From: UBA6022 sp035704495
GTDB lineage: Bacteria; Patescibacteriota; Saccharimonadia; Saccharimonadales; Saccharimonadaceae
Direction of reading: 5' to 3'
Length of the DNA: 12,760 nt
Assembly (NCBI GenBank): GCA_035704495.1
Contig: DASSWW010000045.1
Span: 1-12,760, forward strand
Shown here in pieces: positions 7,231 through 12,760 of this stretch (position 1 is its first letter; each line of letters opens with the position of its first letter). The notes under the pieces were generated by a model. It was not told the DNA's origin and searched no databases. It was given only the letters and a program-made list of their open reading frames with translations. Made by a program: the position numbers and the translations under genes.

Positions 7231-7330
7231 AGAAATCATCGGTGTTTCTTCCCGGTCTGACCGTCTGTTTGGTTAAGAGGGTGGATTTTCATTACTGTGT
7301 ACGCTATTGGTAACTTTCAACGTCTGAATA
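7231..7330. repeat. Segment duplicated at 3671-3768
   Basis: This is the 3' coding end and immediate downstream region of the 155-aa gene. It recurs in the same orientation about 3.56 kb to the left, where it is decayed. The best-kept part is 7273-7330, with five mismatches to 3711-3768; the downstream part is more diverged and carries a 2-base gap. The distance equals roughly one '155-aa gene plus hydrolase' unit, which points to tandem duplication. Confidence 0.8.
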
Positions 7331-7740
7331 GCACAAAGCGCGTCATCAATCTGTTTCAGCTGCGCTTGATTCCTAGCGTACATCTGTTGAACTGTTTGCG
7401 CTTTCTCCTTTTGACCAAAAGTCTTTAGGCAAAGAAAATCTTCAATCGCCTCTTTAGCGCTAACCAAATCTTCGCCAGAACCAATCTTTGCGAGCTTGTC
7501 GCTCAGACCAGGTATGGCGTCGTCCTTGATTATGTTCATCACTTCCTCGGCACGCGCCATGGCGACGAATGTTGCCTTGTACAAGATTCTATCAAACTCC
7601 TGCAGCTCTTTTGTAGACTCTACCTGCCTGTTGCGCGATGAATTTTTTCGACGTAATTTTGAAAAGAATCCTTCAAAGTACAAAATGACTATCACTCCGG
7701 TAAGTCCAAGTATCACTACCAATATTAGCCACCAGTCCAC
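7273..7740 (-). CDS. 155-aa single-pass membrane protein with a helical cytoplasmic or external domain
   Basis: I do not recognise the family. Residues 3-22 form one membrane helix (WWLILVVILGLTGVIVILYF), followed directly by a basic stretch (KLRRKNSSRNR, 28-38), which by the positive-inside rule places the remainder in the cytoplasm. Residues 40-145 are polar and look mostly alpha-helical, possibly a coiled coil (QQMYARNQAQLKQIDDALCA); the tail is short and polar. The start is GTG, supported by AAGGAG five bases upstream. It has its own promoter region, which overlaps that of the divergent tsaD, and its own terminator. The C-terminal 18 codons also exist as a decayed copy at 3711-3768, upstream of the second hydrolase, suggesting that this gene once travelled as a pair with an SGNH hydrolase. 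Confidence 0.8.
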   Translation of the reverse strand: MDWWLILVVILGLTGVIVILYFEGFFSKLRRKNSSRNRQVESTKELQEFDRILYKATFVAMARAEEVMNIIKDDAIPGLSDKLAKIGSGEDLVSAKEAIEDFLCLKTFGQKEKAQTVQQMYARNQAQLKQIDDALCAIQTLKVTNSVHSNENPPS

Positions 7741-7745
7741 AATAA

Positions 7746-7751
7746 CTCCTT
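7746..7751 (-). promoter_or_regulatory. Shine-Dalgarno that fixes the GTG start of the 155-aa gene
   Basis: AAGGAG on the minus strand, five bases before the GTG at 7740-7738. The spacing is slightly short but the match is strong, and the protein begins directly with its membrane helix. Confidence 0.65.
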
Positions 7752-7791
7752 GGTTCTCTCATACATACAATCTGTACATATGGCTAAGCCT

Positions 7792-7819
7792 ATCGTACTG
7801 TTTTACTGATATTTGCCAA
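7792..7819 (-). promoter_or_regulatory. Candidate promoter of the 155-aa gene
   Basis: Minus strand TTGGCA (7819-7814), a 16-base spacer, then TACGAT (7797-7792). The -35 is good and the -10 has two mismatches. It would give a leader of about 45 bases that contains the Shine-Dalgarno. The element interleaves with the tsaD promoter on the other strand. Confidence 0.35.
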
Positions 7820-7830
7820 TGATCTATACT
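7802..7830 (+). promoter_or_regulatory. Promoter giving a leaderless tsaD mRNA
   Basis: TATACT at 7825-7830 lies 7 bases before the tsaD ATG; a TTTACT -35-like hexamer (7802-7807) stands 17 bases upstream. No Shine-Dalgarno precedes the ATG, as expected if transcription begins at the start codon. Confidence 0.5.
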
Positions 7831-7837
7831 GTTAGTA

Positions 7838-8923
7838 ATGAAAGTACTGGGAATTGAAAGTAGTTGTGATGAGACGGCAGCGTCGGTCGTGGAAGATGGA
7901 CGCGTACTGTTAAGTAACGTGATTAATTCGCAGATTGATATTCATACCCTGTACGGGGGTGTCGTACCCGAGGTCGCAGCCCGCAGTCATATCGAAGTCA
8001 TCAATCCGGTGATTAACCAAGCATTAGCTGACGCTAACCTGACCTGGGACGATATTGATGCGATAGCAGTGACATATGCCCCAGGACTGATTGGGTCACT
8101 GCTGGTTGGCACATTAGCCGCCCGCACCTTGGCCGTCCTCAAAAACAAGCCGCTGTTCCCTATTCACCATGTCGAGGCGCATGTGTATGCGAATTTTATT
8201 ACTGAACAGAGTCGGCTGGATGAGAATAACTCCCTCTTATTACCGTCCAGACAACCCGAATTTCCTATGTTGGCGCTGATTGTCAGCGGCGGTCACTCGC
8301 AATTGGTATTATTCCGCGACCACGGCGATTACGAATTACTGGGCCAAACCCAAGACGATGCCGTCGGCGAAGCCTTTGATAAAGTTGCCAAAATCCTTGG
8401 CCTGCCCTACCCTGGCGGCCCATCGGTTGCCAAAGCCGCGTTAAATGGCGATCCAAAACGCTATCAATTACCAAAAGCCAAACTAAAAGATCCGTACAAC
8501 TTCAGCTTTTCGGGACTCAAAACGGCCGTTCTGCGAGCCGTACAGCGCGAAACGGGTGTTGATTTTACTTTTCCGTCTGGCGAGCTGGCAGCGCGCCTAA
8601 ACGACGTTCAGCGCAATGATTTTGCCGCTAGCTTTCAGCACACAGCCATTAGCACGCTTGTCGATAAAGCCGAAAAGGCGTTTCGCGATTACACACCTAA
8701 GTCCGTCGTCATCGCTGGTGGCGTTGCTGCCAACCAAGAATTACGTCGTCAGCTATCCGAGCGACTCCCCTTGCCAATCGAATACGCGCCGATGCAACTA
8801 TGCACCGATAACGCCGCTATGATTGCCACACTAGGCTATTACTACGCGCAAAAACAGCAACCGACCGATCCGTTTGACATGGAAGTAGTGCCGAGTTTAT
8901 CGATGACCAAGACTACTTGGTAG
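7838..8923 (+). CDS. tsaD: tRNA N6-adenosine threonylcarbamoyltransferase TsaD
   Basis: TsaD (Gcp/YgjD/Kae1 family) transfers the threonylcarbamoyl group from threonylcarbamoyl-AMP to A37 of ANN-decoding tRNAs, working in the cytoplasm with TsaB and TsaE, which are not in this window. The 361 residues match the usual length. The N-terminal MKVLGIESSCDETAASVVED is the ASKHA-fold phosphate-binding start of the family. The metal-binding HxxxH motif is HVEAH (His111, His115), and the third ligand is Asp324 in CTDNAAMIA. SGGHSQLV, the GEAFDKVAKILGLPYPGGP stretch and VAGGVAANQELR are also present. The start is set by the conserved MKVLGIESSCD and by a -10 box 7 bases upstream. The gene is single on its strand, divergent from the 155-aa gene and convergent with the FemAB gene. 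Confidence 0.97.
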   Translation: MKVLGIESSCDETAASVVEDGRVLLSNVINSQIDIHTLYGGVVPEVAARSHIEVINPVINQALADANLTWDDIDAIAVTYAPGLIGSLLVGTLAARTLAVLKNKPLFPIHHVEAHVYANFITEQSRLDENNSLLLPSRQPEFPMLALIVSGGHSQLVLFRDHGDYELLGQTQDDAVGEAFDKVAKILGLPYPGGPSVAKAALNGDPKRYQLPKAKLKDPYNFSFSGLKTAVLRAVQRETGVDFTFPSGELAARLNDVQRNDFAASFQHTAISTLVDKAEKAFRDYTPKSVVIAGGVAANQELRRQLSERLPLPIEYAPMQLCTDNAAMIATLGYYYAQKQQPTDPFDMEVVPSLSMTKTTW

Positions 8924-8925
8924 AT

Positions 8926-8948
8926 ATCGTTGTATATAAATCAACGAT
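8926..8948. terminator. Possible shared terminator between convergent tsaD and FemAB genes
   Basis: ATCGTTG (8926-8932) pairs with CAACGAT (8942-8948) around a 9-base AT-rich loop; on the plus strand it is followed by TCTTTATT, not a full U-tract. It fills the 17-base gap between the two stop codons and overlaps the end of the FemAB gene. The stem is short and AT-rich, so its strength is doubtful. Confidence 0.4.
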
Positions 8949-9918
8949 TCTTTATTGTCCGAATGACTTTTTTTGCCAGCGGCAATGCTTTATCCCACAC
9001 GATATACAGAGGTGATAATGGTTTGTCATACGTTCCGGCCAACATATCTTCGTGACTGGCAAAACCTTGTTTAAACGTGCTGACACCATCATTAAGTAAA
9101 CCGTTCAAATCGTAGCGCTCAATTCCCCATTTACGGGCAAGCTGAATCGTGTGCCATTTTAGCGCGTAGTTAGCGCGTAACCGCTGGCCATCATCATTCA
9201 TACCACCGTACAGTTCAAAAGCAGTCGTCGCGCTGATACTTAGCCACAAAAATGCCACAGGTTGGTTATTGTGAATTGCTACCGTTACCAGTGAATGATC
9301 GCCCATTTTATCAAAAATATCATAATAATACTGGTCATCGTGCAGGGTAAAACCAGCTCGGTCGGCCGTTTGTTTATAAATCGCCAGACATGCTGCTAGT
9401 TCTTCCCTGTTACGAACTTTGCGTATCGTCATATCCTCTTTGGCGGATTTACGAACGTACTGACGGGTTTTTTTGGTCATCGCACCCAATAATTCGTCTT
9501 CGGATTTGGTCAAATCCAAAATAAGCGTTCGTGGAATTAAAATCGTATTAGTCGATGGTTGCCAGCCTTCTACTGGTGGCATCACTTCCCAATCAGGCTC
9601 GACTGTTATTGCCACGGCTTTGTGGGTTTGTTTAGCATAGTCAGCGAGCGCTTCTAGCACTGCTTCCCTGTTTGGTGCGTCGCAGACAGGTCCGCGAGGA
9701 ACATACACCAACGCCGTCAGCGGACGCGGCAAAGGCCGGATAAGCAGCTGCGCTGCACCGATAATATGATCGTCGTCGTAAATAAAAACGCGGTCTACCT
9801 GCCAGTTATGCGCGGCCTTAGTTTCGCCCCAACCCCACAATTGCAGCGGATGAGCCTCGCGCGTTAATAGTTCTTCGTCCCATTCTGTTCGGTTTTCGCA
9901 TGTCCGCACTGTCGTCAT
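8941..9918 (-). CDS. FemAB-family aminoacyltransferase (peptidoglycan interpeptide bridge)
   Basis: FemA/FemB/FemX-type enzymes use aminoacyl-tRNA to add amino acids to the stem peptide of lipid II on the cytoplasmic side of the membrane. From the start at 9918 the product has 325 residues, shorter than staphylococcal FemA, as expected without the inserted coiled-coil arm. Family features seen: LQLWGWGETKAAHNW (25-39), YVPRGPV (72-78), a basic KKTRQYVRKSAKE stretch in mid-protein, and LYGGMND with a downstream KWGIERYDLNG. The frame extends to an ATG at 9966, but the shorter start MTTVRTCENR is chosen: it aligns with the family, and a TATAAT box ends 7 bases before it, so the longer start would lie upstream of the promoter. 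The amino acid added cannot be read from the sequence. Confidence 0.9.
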   Translation of the reverse strand: MTTVRTCENRTEWDEELLTREAHPLQLWGWGETKAAHNWQVDRVFIYDDDHIIGAAQLLIRPLPRPLTALVYVPRGPVCDAPNREAVLEALADYAKQTHKAVAITVEPDWEVMPPVEGWQPSTNTILIPRTLILDLTKSEDELLGAMTKKTRQYVRKSAKEDMTIRKVRNREELAACLAIYKQTADRAGFTLHDDQYYYDIFDKMGDHSLVTVAIHNNQPVAFLWLSISATTAFELYGGMNDDGQRLRANYALKWHTIQLARKWGIERYDLNGLLNDGVSTFKQGFASHEDMLAGTYDKPLSPLYIVWDKALPLAKKVIRTIKNR

Positions 9919-9925
9919 AGTCTTT

Positions 9926-9931
9926 ATTATA
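9926..9931 (-). promoter_or_regulatory. -10 box giving a leaderless FemAB mRNA
   Basis: Minus strand TATAAT (9931-9926), separated from the ATG at 9918 by 7 bases (AAAGACT). A TTGATT about 19 bases upstream is a weak -35 candidate. This decides the start codon of the FemAB gene. Confidence 0.55.
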
Positions 9932-9945
9932 CACGCTGCGGTTAT

Positions 9946-9953
9946 GGTATAAT
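9946..9953 (+). promoter_or_regulatory. Extended -10 promoter for valS
   Basis: Plus strand TGGTATAAT (about 9945-9953): consensus TATAAT at 9948-9953 with an upstream TG. It predicts a start near 9960 and a valS leader of about 115 bases. It is identical in its nine bases to the promoter of the 162-aa gene and lies back-to-back with the FemAB promoter. A second, weaker candidate closer to valS is TTGCTT (10023-10028), 16 bases, GTAAAT (10045-10050). Confidence 0.5.
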
Positions 9954-9997
9954 CAAGACTGAACACAAATACGGGGAAAAGTTGAAAAAGTTTAGGT

Positions 9998-10015
9998 CGT
10001 TTTCACACGAAAACG
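9998..10015 (+). promoter_or_regulatory. Hairpin in the valS leader
   Basis: CGTTTTC (9998-10004), loop ACAC, GAAAACG (10009-10015): a perfect 7-base-pair stem, followed by GGTTTTACTTG. The run of U is short and interrupted, so it may be a weak attenuator or just a leader structure. No T-box consensus is visible. Confidence 0.4.
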
Positions 10016-10075
10016 GTTTTACTTGCTTTGTGCTTTTTTCACGTGTAAATCAACAAATCGAGATTATTATCACCC

Positions 10076-12625
10076 ATGAAGTTAGCAAAAACCTACGATC
10101 CTAACCAGTACGAACCGAACATTTACGCCATGTGGGAAACCGCCAATGCCTTTGCGCCCACAGGGAAGGGCGAACCGTACAGTATTATCATGCCGCCGCC
10201 AAACGCAAATGGTAATCTGCATATTGGTCACGCATTGATGGCCAACCTAGAAGATATCTTGGCGCGTTATTATCGAATGAAGGGCAGGGACGTCGCCTAC
10301 ATTCCTGGCGCCGATCATGCGGGGTTTGAAACCTGGGTAGTATACGAACGCGAACTGATAAAACAGGGTAAAAGTCGTTTCGATTTTAGCCGCGAACAAC
10401 TGTACAGTCAGGTTTGGAACTTTGTCGAAAGCCAACGGGGCAATATGGAATTACAACTTCGCGCCCTCGGCACGAGTGCCAGCTGGGATGACCTGGTGTT
10501 TACTCTCGACGAAAAAGTCATTGACACGGTGTACGAAACGTTCAAAAAACTATGGGACGATAAACTTATTTACAGAGGTGAGCGTATTGTTAGTTACTGT
10601 ACCACTCATCAAACCAGTTTTGCCGACATTGAAGTCGAACACAAAAACGAAAAAGGCAAATTATGGAAAATTGCCTATCCCACACTGGATAAAATTGGCG
10701 AAATTATTATCGCCACCACTCGTCCCGAAACATTATTAGGCGACGTCGCCATTGCCGTCCATCCCGACGACCCACGTTACAAAGATTTAATCGGCACTCG
10801 CGTATTATTACCGCTGGTGGAACGCGAAATTCCCATTATTGGTGACGATTACGTTGATCCGACATTTGGTACTGGTGCGGTCAAAATTACGCCAGCCCAC
10901 GATCCGAACGATTTTGAAATAGGGCAGCGCCATGACCTGACTCCAATCCAAGTGATTGACTTTGACGGCACGATGATTAACGTACCGCCACAATTTATCG
11001 GTCTGGACGCAGCGACCGCTCGCGCACGCGTGCTAGCCGCGCTTGATGCCGCCGAGCTTCGTCGCGGCGAAGAGGCCCACGAACATGCCGTTGGCCACTG
11101 TTACAAGTGCGGTACGGTCATTCAACCACTCATCAGAGATCAGTGGTTCCTAAAAGTCGCTCCTTTGGTTGAAAAGGCCAAAGCAGCGATAAATGAAGGT
11201 GAAATCACGTTTTACCCCGATAATAAAAAGAAAGTATTGTTGCAATATTACGACAAATTGCGTGATTGGAACCTCAGCCGTCAAATCCCGTGGGGTATTC
11301 CTATCCCCGCCTTTCAGAGCACCACCAACCCTGATGAATGGATTTATGATACTCGCGTTGACCAAGAAACTATCGTTGTTGATGGTACAACATATCGCCG
11401 CGAAGAAGATACGTTTGACACATGGTTTAGCAGTGGTCAGTGGCCGTTCATTACCACCGACACATTGACCGAGGGCGACCTGTCGCGCTTTTACCCAACC
11501 AGCGTACTCGAAACAGGACACGACATTTTGTACCCATGGGTGTCACGCATGATCATGCTTGGCCTGTACGTAACAGGGAAGGTGCCGTTCAAAGAAGTGT
11601 ACCTACACGGCCTAGTCCTAGATGAAAAAGGCTTGAAAATGAGCAAATCAAAGGGCAATGTTATTAATCCGATGGAAATGGTGGCCGAGCATGGATCAGA
11701 CGCTTTACGCCTGGGGCTGGTCGCCAGTCGTAGCGCCGGCCAAGATCAGGCCTTTAGCGCCAGCAAAGTCATTGCTGGACGAAATTTTTGCAATAAACTA
11801 TGGAATATTGCCCGTTTTATAGAGGTCAAACTAGGCGACGGCTATCGTATCCAACCACCGCAACCAACCAGTCTGGTTGATCACTGGATTATCCGCGAAT
11901 TAAACGCAGCGGCCGCTGATATTGATCAACAGCTGTCAAATTATCGTTTTGCCGAAGCTGGCGAAATCGTCTATCACGCAATCTGGGATAGCGTAGCCGA
12001 TTGGTTTATCGAGGCCAGTAAAACCGAAAACAACCCTAGCATGCTTGCCTGGGTGCTAGATACTAGCCTCAAGCTGGCACATCCCTTTGCCCCATTTGTC
12101 ACCGAAACCATCTGGCAGTCACTGGATTGGCACAATGATTTGCTAATCAGCGTTAATTGGCCCGAAAAACGTGACTATGACGAGATTGCCGCAAGTGAAT
12201 TTGAACGATTGCAAAAATTAGTAGTCGAAGCCCGCTACGTGACGGCTGAACTGCCAGGGAACGAACGCTACAGCCTGCTATATCAACAAGATACGTTAAT
12301 CGCCGACAACAGCGACCTGATTAAACATCTCGCTCGCTTAAAAGACGTTCAAGAAGTTGCCCAGGCTAGGGGATTACGTCTGGCTGCCAGTAACCGCGAA
12401 GCTTGGTTGGACGTTAATGCCGAGACGCTCTACGAACATCAGTCCAACCTAGAGGTCCGTTTAGCCGAAACCCGCCAGTTTATTACTACCCTAGAGGCCC
12501 GCTTGTCGAATGACGCCTATGTCGCCAAGGCACCCGCCCAACTTGTCGAAGAATCACGCGCTCAATTAGAAACCAAAAAGGCGCTGATAACGCGCCTTCA
12601 GGACGAACTGAACGTTCTTAGCTAA
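10076..12625 (+). CDS. valS: Valine--tRNA ligase (ValRS)
   Basis: Class I aminoacyl-tRNA synthetase that charges tRNA-Val and edits mischarged threonine. At 849 residues it is within the family range. Seen in order: the catalytic signature PPPNANGNLHIGHAL with HIGH at 49-52 and PGADHAGFETW shortly after; the CP1 editing domain with TTRPETLLGDVAIAVHPDDP and GTGAVKITPAHDPNDF; a HCYKCG stretch; the ValRS-typical DTWFSSGQWPF; LKMSKSKGNV with KMSKS at 521-525; the anticodon-binding region after GRNFCNKLWNIARF; and a C-terminal coiled coil (about 785-849, with VAKAPAQLVEESR). WFSSGQWPF and the C-terminal arm separate it from IleRS and LeuRS. No Shine-Dalgarno precedes the ATG. The stop overlaps the 3' end of a convergent gene. 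Confidence 0.96.
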   Translation: MKLAKTYDPNQYEPNIYAMWETANAFAPTGKGEPYSIIMPPPNANGNLHIGHALMANLEDILARYYRMKGRDVAYIPGADHAGFETWVVYERELIKQGKSRFDFSREQLYSQVWNFVESQRGNMELQLRALGTSASWDDLVFTLDEKVIDTVYETFKKLWDDKLIYRGERIVSYCTTHQTSFADIEVEHKNEKGKLWKIAYPTLDKIGEIIIATTRPETLLGDVAIAVHPDDPRYKDLIGTRVLLPLVEREIPIIGDDYVDPTFGTGAVKITPAHDPNDFEIGQRHDLTPIQVIDFDGTMINVPPQFIGLDAATARARVLAALDAAELRRGEEAHEHAVGHCYKCGTVIQPLIRDQWFLKVAPLVEKAKAAINEGEITFYPDNKKKVLLQYYDKLRDWNLSRQIPWGIPIPAFQSTTNPDEWIYDTRVDQETIVVDGTTYRREEDTFDTWFSSGQWPFITTDTLTEGDLSRFYPTSVLETGHDILYPWVSRMIMLGLYVTGKVPFKEVYLHGLVLDEKGLKMSKSKGNVINPMEMVAEHGSDALRLGLVASRSAGQDQAFSASKVIAGRNFCNKLWNIARFIEVKLGDGYRIQPPQPTSLVDHWIIRELNAAAADIDQQLSNYRFAEAGEIVYHAIWDSVADWFIEASKTENNPSMLAWVLDTSLKLAHPFAPFVTETIWQSLDWHNDLLISVNWPEKRDYDEIAASEFERLQKLVVEARYVTAELPGNERYSLLYQQDTLIADNSDLIKHLARLKDVQEVAQARGLRLAASNREAWLDVNAETLYEHQSNLEVRLAETRQFITTLEARLSNDAYVAKAPAQLVEESRAQLETKKALITRLQDELNVLS

Positions 12626-12760
12626 TCGGTAGGGCATAACTGTCAAACGGATTGTGACCCAGGCCCATGTTCTTTTGGGAAACGTACTTTTTCTCTCCTG
12701 GCGAACGAGGAGTGATTTTTGGCGTATTACCCTTTAAATTATTGATAGCTTTTGTAAAAC
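12618..12760 (-). CDS. Partial CDS, C-terminal 46 residues of an unidentified protein
   Basis: The minus strand is open from the window edge to a TAA at 12620-12618. The visible end is polar and basic: it contains NTPKITPRSPGEKKYVSQ and ends NMGLGHNPFDSYALPIS. The frame is open over the whole 143 bases and ends 8 bases inside valS (stop 12623-12625), a tail-to-tail overlap; the other minus-strand frames are broken by stops. The low-complexity basic stretch followed by a short aromatic/proline tail suggests a flexible C-terminus. I do not recognise the protein and propose no function. Confidence 0.55.
   Translation of the reverse strand, partial: FTKAINNLKGNTPKITPRSPGEKKYVSQKNMGLGHNPFDSYALPIS

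Noticed and set aside
7496..7822. 108-codon plus-strand frame antisense to the 155-aa gene
   Set aside because: The minus-strand gene has a Shine-Dalgarno, a membrane helix, a terminator and a duplicated tail; the antisense frame has none of these and would run up to the tsaD promoter.
9919..9966. Longer FemAB start (ATG at 9966, adding 16 residues)
   Set aside because: The extra residues do not resemble the family, and the TATAAT at 9931-9926 lies inside them, 7 bases before the preferred ATG.
9960..10075. T-box riboswitch before valS
   Set aside because: No AGGGTGGNACCGCG-like T-box sequence or large specifier stem; only a short 7-bp hairpin is visible.
11150..11521. Minus-strand 123-codon frame inside valS
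   Set aside because: Fully inside the conserved valS coding region; a typical shadow frame.

Overview
The window looks like a chromosomal segment of a Patescibacteria/CPR bacterium, most likely a Saccharibacteria (TM7)-type organism. This is an inference from a FemAB-type peptidoglycan-bridge transferase, a ValRS with the PPPNANGNLHIGH signature, sparse Shine-Dalgarno use with several leaderless-looking starts, and large secreted SGNH proteins. TGA is read as a stop (the FemAB gene ends in TGA), so there is no sign of the UGA=Gly code of Gracilibacteria/SR1. I saw no tRNA, rRNA, CRISPR array or insertion sequence.

Left part (1-7740) is visibly AT-rich, is transcribed leftward and looks accessory. 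From right to left it holds a 155-aa single-pass membrane protein, a 958-aa surface SGNH hydrolase with a C-terminal membrane anchor, a 123-aa three-helix membrane protein, an eroded duplicate of the end of the 155-aa gene, a second secreted SGNH hydrolase of 742 aa, a 162-aa polytopic membrane protein, and the first codons of an unidentified gene cut by the window edge. The two hydrolases share architecture: signal peptide, propeller-like repeats, then a SEST-type SGNH domain with six cysteines in the same order. The duplicated 155-aa tail sits upstream of the second one. Together these suggest an old tandem duplication of a '155-aa protein + SGNH hydrolase' cassette. This is the most novel-looking part of the window.

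Right part (7838-12760) is housekeeping: tsaD (tRNA t6A synthesis) on the plus strand, a convergent FemAB-family gene on the minus strand, valS on the plus strand, and the 3' end of an unidentified minus-strand gene whose stop overlaps the end of valS.

Expression signals fall into two classes. Four starts (107-, 930-, 7838+, 9918-) have a good -10 box ending only 6-7 bases before ATG, as expected for leaderless mRNAs. The starts at 3316-, 4157- and 7740- have a Shine-Dalgarno sequence; two of these are GTG. The 742-aa hydrolase mRNA is predicted to begin directly with a long bulged hairpin that ends at its Shine-Dalgarno. Intrinsic terminators follow the 742-aa and 155-aa genes, and a weaker hairpin lies between the convergent tsaD and FemAB genes.
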